Positions 1-6,296 of a stretch of DNA of 23,059 bases are shown piece by piece (within the stretch, counting starts at the first letter, position 1; each line of letters begins with the position of its first letter). This DNA comes from Proteobacteria bacterium UBA5122 (GTDB lineage Bacteria > Pseudomonadota > Gammaproteobacteria > Tenderiales > Tenderiaceae), in the NCBI GenBank assembly GCA_002415485.1, contig DHYU01000057.1:5247-28305 (forward strand), read 5' to 3'. Made by a program: the position numbers and the translations under genes. Below the pieces are notes generated by a model. It was not told the DNA's origin. It did no database searches and was given only the letters and a program-made list of their open reading frames with translations.

Positions 1-740
1 ACCTGCGCCTTCCACTCTTCCTTGCTTTGGCCGGATTCCAGCGCCACATCAATCCATGGGATCAGAGAACCTGCCAGCGGCACCGGCCAGTCCTGAGTCG
101 GATAGGCATCGGAGCGCAGAAACTCAGTGACTTTCTTGTCGATCTCCAGAATACCCGCCGCTGGATTATCGACCAGAGACTTCACATCATCGTGCACCGC
201 CCCCATCTGTTTGATCAGCTCACGCATGTTACGCGCACCGGCGCCTGAGGCCGCCTGATAGGTCATCGGAGAGATCCACTCGACCAGCCCTTTCTCAAAC
301 AGACCGCCGATCGCCATCAACATCAGGCTGACGGTACAGTTACCACCGACATAGGTCTTGATGCCCTTGGCGATCCCGTTTTCAATCACGTTGCGATTGA
401 CCGGATCGAGGATAATAATCGCATCGTCCTTCATCCGCAGCGCAGAGGCTGCATCAATCCAATAACCATTCCAACCCGTGTTGCGCAGTGGCTCGTAGAT
501 CGCCTTGGTGTAATCGCCGCCTTGGCAAGAGACGATCACATCCATCGCCTTCAGCTCATCGATGCTGTTGGCATCCTTCAGCGCTGGCACATCCTTACCC
601 ACATCCGGCCCCGGTGCACCCGCTTGCGAGGTGGTAAAAAATACCGGTTCGATGCCGGCAAAATCATTTTCTTCGCGCATGCGCTGCATCAGCACCGAGC
701 CGACCATGCCGCGCCAACCTATAAAACCTACTCGTTTCAT
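1..740 (-). CDS. asd: Aspartate-semialdehyde dehydrogenase, 3' end cut off by the window
   Basis: Asd reduces aspartyl phosphate to aspartate semialdehyde with NADPH, the branch step to lysine/diaminopimelate, threonine and methionine. The visible 246 residues begin with the nucleotide-binding GFIGWRGMVGSVLMQRM and include the active-site stretch GGNCTVSLM. Its catalytic cysteine falls at residue 135, the same number as in E. coli Asd, and the protein is close to E. coli throughout. The start is an ATG ending at 740, preceded by a strong AAAGGAG ribosome site. It lies 18 bases after the leuB stop, so it is very likely co-transcribed with the leu genes, a common gammaproteobacterial order. The C-terminal third lies outside the window, so no stop is seen. 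I see no sign of damage. Confidence 0.97.
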   Translation of the reverse strand, partial: MKRVGFIGWRGMVGSVLMQRMREENDFAGIEPVFFTTSQAGAPGPDVGKDVPALKDANSIDELKAMDVIVSCQGGDYTKAIYEPLRNTGWNGYWIDAASALRMKDDAIIILDPVNRNVIENGIAKGIKTYVGGNCTVSLMLMAIGGLFEKGLVEWISPMTYQAASGAGARNMRELIKQMGAVHDDVKSLVDNPAAGILEIDKKVTEFLRSDAYPTQDWPVPLAGSLIPWIDVALESGQSKEEWKAQ

Positions 741-758
741 TGCTCGCTCCTTTAACAC

Positions 759-1832
759 TTACGCCAGTGCCGCGACTACGGCATCACCCATTTCAGAACA
801 GCTGACCTTCTTGGTGCCGGGCGAATAGATATCCCCGGTACGATAACCCGCCGCCAGCACCTTGGCCACTGCGTCATCAACGCGTTTGGCCTGCGCCTCA
901 TCACCAAAGGTGTAACGCAACATCATCGATACCGACAAGATCGTCGCCAACGGATTGGCAATGTTCTTACCCGCGATATCCGGCGCAGAACCGTGGATCG
1001 GTTCGTACATACCCTTGTTGTTTTCATCCAGTGATGCCGACGGCAGCATACCGATCGACCCTGTCAGCATAGACGCCGCATCCGACAGAATGTCGCCAAA
1101 GATATTGCCGGTGACAATCACATCAAACTGCTTCGGCGCACGCACCAACTGCATCGCGGCGTTGTCGACATACATGTGGCTCAGCTCGACCTCTGGGTAT
1201 TCCTTGCTGACCTCGATCACGACCTCTTTCCACAGTTCGGAACACTCGAGCACGTTGGCCTTCTCGACCGAACACAGCTTCTTGTTGCGCTTCATCGCAA
1301 TCTGGAAGGCCATGTGGGCGACGCGGCGGATCTCAGACTCAGAGTACACCATGGTGTTATAACCCACGCGTTCACCGTTGCGCTCTTCAATCCCGCGTGG
1401 TTGACCAAAGTAGATGTCGCCAGTCAATTCGCGCACGATCATGATATCCAGACCCGCCACGATCTCTGGCTTCAGGGTCGAGGCCTCGGCCAATTCCGGG
1501 TACAACAAGGCAGGGCGCAGGTTGCCGAACAGGTTCAGCTCTTTACGGATGCGCAGCAGGCCACGCTCAGGACGCAGCGGACGATCCAGCTTGTCGTACT
1601 GAGGACCACCCACTGCACCCAACAAGACTGCATCGGAGGCCTTGGCCAGCGCCAGCGTCTCGGCTGGCAGCGGATCACCGGCGGCGTCATAACCGGCACC
1701 ACCGATCGCGCCCTCGGTCATCTCAATATCCAGGCCGTGATTCGCCTTCAATGCTTCCAATACCTTCACCGCTTCGCGCACGATCTCTGGACCTATGCCG
1801 TCACCCGGCAGAACTGCAATCTTTTTAGTCAT
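759..1832 (-). CDS. leuB: 3-isopropylmalate dehydrogenase
   Basis: LeuB oxidatively decarboxylates 3-isopropylmalate to 2-ketoisocaproate using NAD+, the third leucine-specific step. The 357-residue product has the full family length. Visible elements are the N-terminal GDGIGPE loop, substrate-binding arginines in LLRIRKELNLFGNLRP (residues 92-107) and VRELTGDIYFG (133-143), Lys191, the metal site GNIFGDILSD (242-251) with Asp223, Asp247 and Asp251, and the NAD-binding HGSAPDIAGKNIANP (280-294). I chose the ATG ending at 1832 (MTKKIAVLPG). The frame stays open 27 codons further upstream, but that extension runs through the palindromic repeat at 1859-1979 and is not family-like. A GAGAG-like ribosome site precedes the chosen ATG. 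asd follows after 18 bases. Confidence 0.97.
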   Translation of the reverse strand: MTKKIAVLPGDGIGPEIVREAVKVLEALKANHGLDIEMTEGAIGGAGYDAAGDPLPAETLALAKASDAVLLGAVGGPQYDKLDRPLRPERGLLRIRKELNLFGNLRPALLYPELAEASTLKPEIVAGLDIMIVRELTGDIYFGQPRGIEERNGERVGYNTMVYSESEIRRVAHMAFQIAMKRNKKLCSVEKANVLECSELWKEVVIEVSKEYPEVELSHMYVDNAAMQLVRAPKQFDVIVTGNIFGDILSDAASMLTGSIGMLPSASLDENNKGMYEPIHGSAPDIAGKNIANPLATILSVSMMLRYTFGDEAQAKRVDDAVAKVLAAGYRTGDIYSPGTKKVSCSEMGDAVVAALA

Positions 1833-1858
1833 GACTCTACTCTCAATTAAAAAAATCA

Positions 1859-1979
1859 ATGTAGGGTGGGTTAGCCTCGCGTAACCCACCAAGTTGTGCC
1901 GATAGGCACTCAATCGATATTGTGTCGCAAGCAGCGACGGATCGGTGGGTTGCTGCTATCGCCTTTACCCACCCTACAT
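1859..1979. repeat. Palindromic intergenic repeat (REP/MITE-like) between leuD and leuB
   Basis: Perfect 13-base terminal inverted repeats, ATGTAGGGTGGGT at 1859-1871 and its complement at 1967-1979, bracket about 95 bases. The left end is itself a hairpin: GGTGGGTTA (1865-1873) pairs with TAACCCACC (1882-1890) around an 8-base loop. The right end repeats the pattern with GGTGGGT (1944-1950) and ACCCACC (1967-1973). From memory, GTAGGGTGGGTTAGC...CGTAACCCACC palindromes are scattered through many proteobacterial genomes. The element has no coding capacity of its own and sits inside the leu operon, where the transcript could fold. Whether it is mobile or only a processing/pausing hairpin cannot be told from one copy. 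Confidence 0.85.
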
Positions 1980-1985
1980 CTAGGT

Positions 1986-2624
1986 CTATCTAAACAACCA
2001 CGGTGTTGCAGTCTTGCGTTTCACCTCGTAGGCCTTGATGTCATCCACGTGCTGCAAGGTCAAGCCGATATCATCCAGACCATTCAGCAGGCAGTATTTA
2101 CGAAACGCATCGACTTCAAAACCAAACGATTCACCGTTGGGCGTCGTTACGGTCTGCGCCTGCAGATCGATGTTCAACATGTAACCTTCACTAGCCTCAG
2201 TCTCTTTGAACAACTGATCCACGATCGCCGCACTCAATACGATGGGCAGGATGCCATTCTTAAAACAGTTGTTGTAAAAGATATCTGCGAAGCTCGGCGC
2301 AATCACGCTGCGAAAACCAAAGTCTTCAAGCGCCCATGGCGCGTGTTCGCGCGAAGAACCACAACCGAAGTTGTCCCGCCCGAGCAGCACGCTGACGCCC
2401 TGGTAGCGCGCCTGATTCAAGACAAAATCAGGGTTCAGCGGGCGATTGCTGTTGTCCATGCCAGGCTCACCACGATCCAGGTAACGCCATTCGTCAAACA
2501 GATTGGGGCCAAAGCCCGAACGTTTGATCGATTTCAGAAACTGCTTCGGAATGATCGCATCGGTATCGACATTGGGACGATCCAAGGGGGCAACCAAACC
2601 ATTTAATGTGACAAATTTTTCCAT
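1986..2624 (-). CDS. leuD: 3-isopropylmalate dehydratase small subunit
   Basis: LeuD is the swivel-domain subunit of isopropylmalate isomerase. With LeuC it converts 2-isopropylmalate to 3-isopropylmalate through an Fe-S-bound dehydration/rehydration. The 212-residue protein has the standard proteobacterial length. It shows the N-terminal RPNVDTDAIIPKQFLK segment and the substrate loop GCGSSREHAPWAL that contacts the LeuC cluster site. The start is an ATG ending at 2624, after a modest AAGG ribosome site that lies against the stop of the small lipoprotein gene (10 bases upstream). The gene is followed by the palindromic repeat rather than directly by leuB, so the operon is stretched by about 150 bases here. 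Confidence 0.97.
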   Translation of the reverse strand: MEKFVTLNGLVAPLDRPNVDTDAIIPKQFLKSIKRSGFGPNLFDEWRYLDRGEPGMDNSNRPLNPDFVLNQARYQGVSVLLGRDNFGCGSSREHAPWALEDFGFRSVIAPSFADIFYNNCFKNGILPIVLSAAIVDQLFKETEASEGYMLNIDLQAQTVTTPNGESFGFEVDAFRKYCLLNGLDDIGLTLQHVDDIKAYEVKRKTATPWLFR

Positions 2625-2633
2625 GATCAGACC

Positions 2634-2765
2634 TTATTTACTTGCGGCGTCTTCAATCTTGCCGCCGAGCTTTTCCAAATCCTTGCCTAAGCCCTTCATC
2701 GTTTCGCAACCACTCAGCGTGAACATCAGGATAGAAGCAGACAACAGTGCCAACAGTTTTTTCAT
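2634..2765 (-). CDS. Entericidin A/B-family small lipoprotein
   Basis: This is a 43-residue protein that begins MKKLLALLSASILMF. It has a short basic start, a hydrophobic signal segment and a lipobox LSGC with the lipidated cysteine at residue 20. The mature part (ETMKGLGKDLEKLGGKIEDAA) is small, amphipathic and Lys/Glu-rich, which is the entericidin EcnA/EcnB pattern. It should be an outer- or inner-membrane lipopeptide; family members are linked to envelope stress and toxin-antidote lysis in E. coli, but function here is unproven. An AGGAG ribosome site precedes the ATG. It sits between leuC (17 bases upstream) and leuD (10 bases downstream), so it should be expressed with leucine biosynthesis. 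It was found by reading the leuC-leuD gap. Confidence 0.85.
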   Translation of the reverse strand: MKKLLALLSASILMFTLSGCETMKGLGKDLEKLGGKIEDAASK

Positions 2766-2781
2766 ACCAAGACTCCTAGCT

Positions 2782-4197
2782 TCAATTCAAATGACGAACA
2801 TCAGTAAAATGCCCTGCAATGGCCGCTGCAGCAGCCATTGCAGGCCCGACCAGATGCGTGCGTCCGCCCATGCCCTGACGCCCTTCGAAGTTACGATTCG
2901 ACGTCGACGCACAACGCTCACCCGGCTCCAAACGATCGGCGTTCATCGCCAGACACATGGAACAGCCCGGCTCACGCCATTCAAATCCTGCCTCGACCAG
3001 GATCTTATCCAGACCCTCTGCCTCGGCCTGTTGTTTGACCAGGCCAGAACCCGGCACCACCATCGCCAGTTTGACGTTGGCAGCGACCTTGCGCCCCTTG
3101 GCCACGGCCGCCGCAGCGCGGATATCTTCGATCCGCGAATTGGTGCAGGAGCCGATGAAGACCTTATCTATCGCAATCTCGCGGATCGGCGTGTCTGCCT
3201 GCAGCCCCATGTAGGCCAGCGCCTTTTCCATGCCGGTGCGTTTGACGGCATCACGCTCGTTCGCCGGGTTCGGCACCTTGTCATCCACTGACACCACCAT
3301 CTCGGGCGAGGTGCCCCAGGTGACCTGCGGCTGGATGTCGGCCGCGTTCAACTCAACAACTGTATCGAACACCGCATCGGCATCCGAGTGCAGGTCAGCC
3401 CAGTTGGCGACTGCCGCATCCCATTGATCTGCGCTCGGCGCATAAGGACGGCCTTTGACGTAATCGATAGTCTTGTCATCCACTGCCACCATACCGGCTC
3501 GGGCACCCGCTTCGATCGCCATATTGCAGACGGTCATGCGGCCTTCGATCGACAGATCCGTGATCGCCTCACCGGCGAACTCGATCGCATAACCGGTGCC
3601 GCCGGCGGTGCCAATCTTGCCGATGATCGCCAGCACGATGTCTTTGGCATCCACGCCAGGGCCGACATGGCCATTGACGCGCACCAACATGTTTTTCGAT
3701 TTCTTCTGGATCAGACACTGCGTCGCCATCACGTGCTCGACCTCAGAGGTGCCGATGCCGTGCGCCAGGGCGCCCAGCGCACCGTGGGTCGAGGTGTGCG
3801 AGTCACCACAGACCACGGTCATGCCCGGCAAGGTCGCGCCTTGCTCCGGACCGACCACGTGCACGATGCCCTGACGCGGGTCGTTCATCTTGAATTCGGT
3901 GACACCGAAGAAGTCGCAGTTGCTGTCGAGGGTCTGTACCTGCAGCTTGGAGGTCGGATCGACGATGCCCTCGACCCCGGCCGCCTGGCCGGTGGTCGGC
4001 ACGTTGTGGTCCGGCGTCGCCAGATTGGCATCCACCCGCCACAGCTTGCGCCCAGCCATACGCAGCCCCTCAAAGGCCTGCGGCGAGGTCACCTCGTGCA
4101 CCAGCTGCCTATCTATATATATAAGGCAGCTGCCGTCGTCATTCTGACGCACCACATGGGCGTCCCAAAGTTTGTCGTATAAGGTCTTGCCTGCCAT
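2782..4197 (-). CDS. leuC: 3-isopropylmalate dehydratase large subunit
   Basis: LeuC is the aconitase-fold, [4Fe-4S]-binding subunit of isopropylmalate isomerase. The 471-residue product is full length. The three cluster-ligand cysteines are visible at 351 (in GSCTNSRIEDIR), 412 and 415 (in GCSMCLAMN). CGDSHTSTHGALGALAHGIGTSEVEHV (130-156) is the conserved substrate/cluster region. I chose the ATG ending at 4197 (MAGKTLYDKLWD), which has a GGAG ribosome site; the 20-residue upstream extension of the open frame is unlike the family. Codons 24-30 are unusually rich in rare codons (ATA twice, AGG, CTT) and lie in a perfect 9-base hairpin (see the separate entry). It is the first gene of the leu operon, divergent from a LysR gene. 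Confidence 0.97.
   Translation of the reverse strand: MAGKTLYDKLWDAHVVRQNDDGSCLIYIDRQLVHEVTSPQAFEGLRMAGRKLWRVDANLATPDHNVPTTGQAAGVEGIVDPTSKLQVQTLDSNCDFFGVTEFKMNDPRQGIVHVVGPEQGATLPGMTVVCGDSHTSTHGALGALAHGIGTSEVEHVMATQCLIQKKSKNMLVRVNGHVGPGVDAKDIVLAIIGKIGTAGGTGYAIEFAGEAITDLSIEGRMTVCNMAIEAGARAGMVAVDDKTIDYVKGRPYAPSADQWDAAVANWADLHSDADAVFDTVVELNAADIQPQVTWGTSPEMVVSVDDKVPNPANERDAVKRTGMEKALAYMGLQADTPIREIAIDKVFIGSCTNSRIEDIRAAAAVAKGRKVAANVKLAMVVPGSGLVKQQAEAEGLDKILVEAGFEWREPGCSMCLAMNADRLEPGERCASTSNRNFEGRQGMGGRTHLVGPAMAAAAAIAGHFTDVRHLN
4102..4132 (-). repeat. Inverted repeat (mRNA hairpin) inside the 5' coding part of leuC
   Basis: CAGCTGCCT at 4102-4110 and its exact complement at 4124-4132 flank a 13-base A/T loop. 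In the leuC message this is a 9-bp stem covering about codons 22-32. The loop encodes Ile-Tyr-Ile-Asp with ATA codons. The amino acids are normal for LeuC, so the unusual part is the codon choice and the folding potential. Confidence 0.7.
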
Positions 4198-4319
4198 TTC
4201 TTCACTCCACAAAAAACGCTCTAACCGCGAAGGACACAAAGGTCCCGAAGTTGGCACACCAATAATTCTTGGCGCCCCTTGCGGTGAGTGCCTGTTATTC
4301 AGAATTCGAACATGGCGCC

Positions 4320-4348
4320 ATCTTAGCCAAGCGGCTAATATAAGACAA
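4320..4348 (-). promoter_or_regulatory. Candidate leuC promoter
   Basis: Read on the minus strand, a -35-like TTGTCT (4343-4348) and a -10-like TAAGAT (4320-4325) are spaced by 17 bases, each matching four of six sigma-70 consensus positions. This would give a leuC leader of roughly 110 bases. The leader has no run of leucine codons or obvious attenuator. Confidence 0.4.
4323..4338. promoter_or_regulatory. Candidate operator dyad between leuC and the LysR gene
   Basis: TTAGCC and GGCTAA form a perfect 6-base inverted repeat around AAGC. The dyad sits between and over the predicted -35 and -10 boxes of leuC and just upstream of the LysR gene, the usual place for a LysR-type regulator site controlling a divergent pair. 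It lacks the exact T-N11-A spacing, so assignment to this regulator is inference. Confidence 0.4.
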
Positions 4349-4360
4349 ATTCATTGTTTT

Positions 4361-4366
4361 TATACT
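4361..4366 (+). promoter_or_regulatory. Candidate -10 box for the LysR gene
   Basis: TATACT lies 26 bases before the proposed TTG start. No convincing -35 box is present at the right distance, which would suit a regulated or weak promoter. Confidence 0.3.
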
Positions 4367-4392
4367 TAACATTCCAAACAGGAATACAAGAC

Positions 4393-5256
4393 TTGAACAT
4401 CAACGACCTGCAGGCCTTCGTCACCGTCGCCGAAACCGGCTCGTTCTCATTGGCGGCCGAGGCGCTCTACCTGACCCAACCCGCCGTCAGCAAGCGTATC
4501 GCTGCGCTGGAACAAGGGTTAGGCAGCAAGCTGTTCGACCGCATCGGCCGCACGCCGCACCTGACCGAGGCCGGCCAGGCGCTGTTGATCCACGCCCGGC
4601 GTATCCTGGCCGAGGTCGAAGACAGCCGCCGCGCCATCGCCAATCTCGACAGCAGCATCAAAGGCCAGCTCAAGCTCGCCACCTCGCATCACATCGGCCT
4701 GCACCGCCTGCCCAAGGTCTTGCAACAATACATCTTGGATTATCCCGATGTAGAGCTGGATCTAAACTTCATGGATTCAGAACAGGGCTGCCGCGCCGTC
4801 GAACACGGCGAACTGGAACTGGCCTTGATTTCGCTGCCCCCGGCAGGCAGCACGCAATTGGAGATGATCGAGACCTGGGTCGACCGCCTGGTGCTGACCG
4901 TCAGCCCCACCCACCCACTGGCGCAGGAGCCCGTCATCAACGCCGAGGTCCTCGGCCGCTACCCGGCCATCCTGCCGGCGCGCGGCACCTACACCCGCGA
5001 GCTGATCGACCGCCAACTGGGGCTCGGCACCATCAACACCAAACTGGAAACCCACTATCTGGAAACCATCAAGATGATGGTCAGCGTCGGCATGGGCTGG
5101 AGCCTGTGGCCGGAGAACATGCTGGAAGACGAATTAAAACCGGCGCAAGGCAGTCACATTGTCGTCGAAAGAAAGCTGGGCATCGTTCATCACCCCAAAC
5201 GCACGCTGTCCAACGCCGCACGGGCGTTTATTCAGTACTGCTTAGCGGCTGATTAA
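4393..5256 (+). CDS. LysR-family transcriptional regulator, divergent from leuC
   Basis: This is a 287-residue LysR-type regulator. The N-terminal winged helix-turn-helix is clear (residues 1-60, with GSFSLAAEALYLTQPAVSKR and a linker helix through LTEAGQALL), followed by a periplasmic-binding-protein-like effector domain from about residue 88. I chose a TTG start at 4393, giving NINDLQAFVTVAETGSF directly after the first residue as in family members. It has a CAGGAA ribosome site 8-9 bases upstream. An in-frame ATG at 4354 would overlap the predicted promoter and has no ribosome site. A divergent LysR beside leuC is a known Pseudomonas-type arrangement and suggests control of the leu operon; the effector is not identifiable. 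Its TAA overlaps the stop of the convergent response-regulator gene within TTAA. Confidence 0.9.
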   Translation: MNINDLQAFVTVAETGSFSLAAEALYLTQPAVSKRIAALEQGLGSKLFDRIGRTPHLTEAGQALLIHARRILAEVEDSRRAIANLDSSIKGQLKLATSHHIGLHRLPKVLQQYILDYPDVELDLNFMDSEQGCRAVEHGELELALISLPPAGSTQLEMIETWVDRLVLTVSPTHPLAQEPVINAEVLGRYPAILPARGTYTRELIDRQLGLGTINTKLETHYLETIKMMVSVGMGWSLWPENMLEDELKPAQGSHIVVERKLGIVHHPKRTLSNAARAFIQYCLAAD

Positions 5257-6287
5257 CAGGCCGCGAGGCCATCGGCCTTGATCGCCAAAAAGGCCGTCAC
5301 CACATCAGGATCAAACAAACTTCCACTGCCGGCCTTGATCCAGTCCAGTGCCTCCTGTTTGGAGAGCGCGGCACGATGCGGGCGCTCAGAGATCAAGGCC
5401 TCAAACACATCGGCAACGGCGACAATCCGCGCCGCCTGCGGAATCTCATCTCCACGCACGCCCCCAGGATAGCCTGAGCCATCCCAATGCTCGTGATGAC
5501 GCAGCGAGATCTCCTGAGCCATTTGCATCATCTGGCTATTATCGCCCGCCAGCCAATCCGCACCGACAACCGCATGATTGCGAATCTGTGCCCGTGCATC
5601 CTCCGCCAGTGGTTCAGCAGATAACAAGATATGCTCCGGCACACTCGCCATGCCGACATCGTACAACTGTGCAGCTAGATACAGACGATCACACTCCGGC
5701 ATTTGCCAACCCAGCTGGGCCGCGATTAACTTCGCCAAGCACGCCACACGCTCTGAACGACCTTTTTTATAGGGTTCACGCTGGCAGACGACCTGCCCCA
5801 TCAACGACACCAAATGGCGCCGCGTGCCCAATAACTCCTGCGCACGTTCTGCAACCGTCGCCTCAAGTACGACATTCTGCTGGATCAATAACTGATGAGA
5901 TGCATCGACCTCGAGCAGATTTTGAACCCGGGCAATCAGTTCATCCATTTTGAAAGGTTTGGTGATGAAATCCCGGGCACCACTGGACAACGCCCGCACC
6001 TGATTGTCTTCACTGTTTTGAGCGGTGATCATCACCACGGGCGGCAATAACGGATCCTTCAAGGCCTGCAGTTGAGCCAACACCTGAAAACCATCCAGAT
6101 GCGGCATATTCAAATCCAGCAGTATCAAATTAGGTCGTTTCGCCTGATAACTCGCGATGACCTGACGAGAATCACTCAGCAATTCAAGGTCTTTATACCC
6201 CTTCATTGCCAACATCTTTTGCAACACGGTTAAGTTATATGCCTGATCATCGACAATCAAAATGCGCGCTTGACGATTAACACCCAT
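5253..6287 (-). CDS. Response regulator with a degenerate HD-GYP domain
   Basis: The N-terminal receiver domain (about 10-128 in the numbering from the upstream GTG) has the acidic pair Asp15/Asp16, phospho-acceptor Asp60 (LLDLNMP) and Lys112 (TKPF). A short helical linker leads to an HD-GYP-type domain (about 155-340) that keeps HHEHWDGSGYPGG and VADVFEAL. In c-di-GMP phosphodiesterases the metal site uses a His in GHS, an HD pair, and further His/Asp. Here these are GRS (Arg179) and YD (Tyr211-Asp212), and the following Lys is Met215. His240, His266/267 and Asp295 remain. The domain may therefore be inactive or a c-di-GMP/protein-binding relic. I chose ATG 6287; GTG 6293 is also possible (two residues longer). 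It starts within 12 bases of the kinase stop, so it is probably that kinase's partner. Confidence 0.9.
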   Translation of the reverse strand: MGVNRQARILIVDDQAYNLTVLQKMLAMKGYKDLELLSDSRQVIASYQAKRPNLILLDLNMPHLDGFQVLAQLQALKDPLLPPVVMITAQNSEDNQVRALSSGARDFITKPFKMDELIARVQNLLEVDASHQLLIQQNVVLEATVAERAQELLGTRRHLVSLMGQVVCQREPYKKGRSERVACLAKLIAAQLGWQMPECDRLYLAAQLYDVGMASVPEHILLSAEPLAEDARAQIRNHAVVGADWLAGDNSQMMQMAQEISLRHHEHWDGSGYPGGVRGDEIPQAARIVAVADVFEALISERPHRAALSKQEALDWIKAGSGSLFDPDVVTAFLAIKADGLAAC

Positions 6288-6296
6288 AGTCACTAC

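Noticed and set aside
1176..1850. Long plus-strand open frame across leuB
   Set aside because: It is antisense to a clear LeuB, has no ribosome site and no recognisable protein; it results from the codon bias of leuB.
1833..1913. Extended N terminus of LeuB
   Set aside because: The extra 27 residues run into the palindromic repeat and lack family similarity; the ATG at 1832 fits LeuB exactly.
3388..4182. Long plus-strand open frame opposite leuC
   Set aside because: It is His/Arg/Asp-rich low-complexity shadow sequence of leuC and resembles no family.
4198..4320. Leucine attenuator/leader peptide for leuC
   Set aside because: The only short frame (MAPCSNSE) has no leucine codons, and no terminator-antiterminator pair was found.
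4354..4392. ATG start 13 codons upstream for the LysR regulator
   Set aside because: It overlaps the TATACT box and lacks a ribosome site, whereas TTG 4393 has CAGGAA and the family-typical N terminus.
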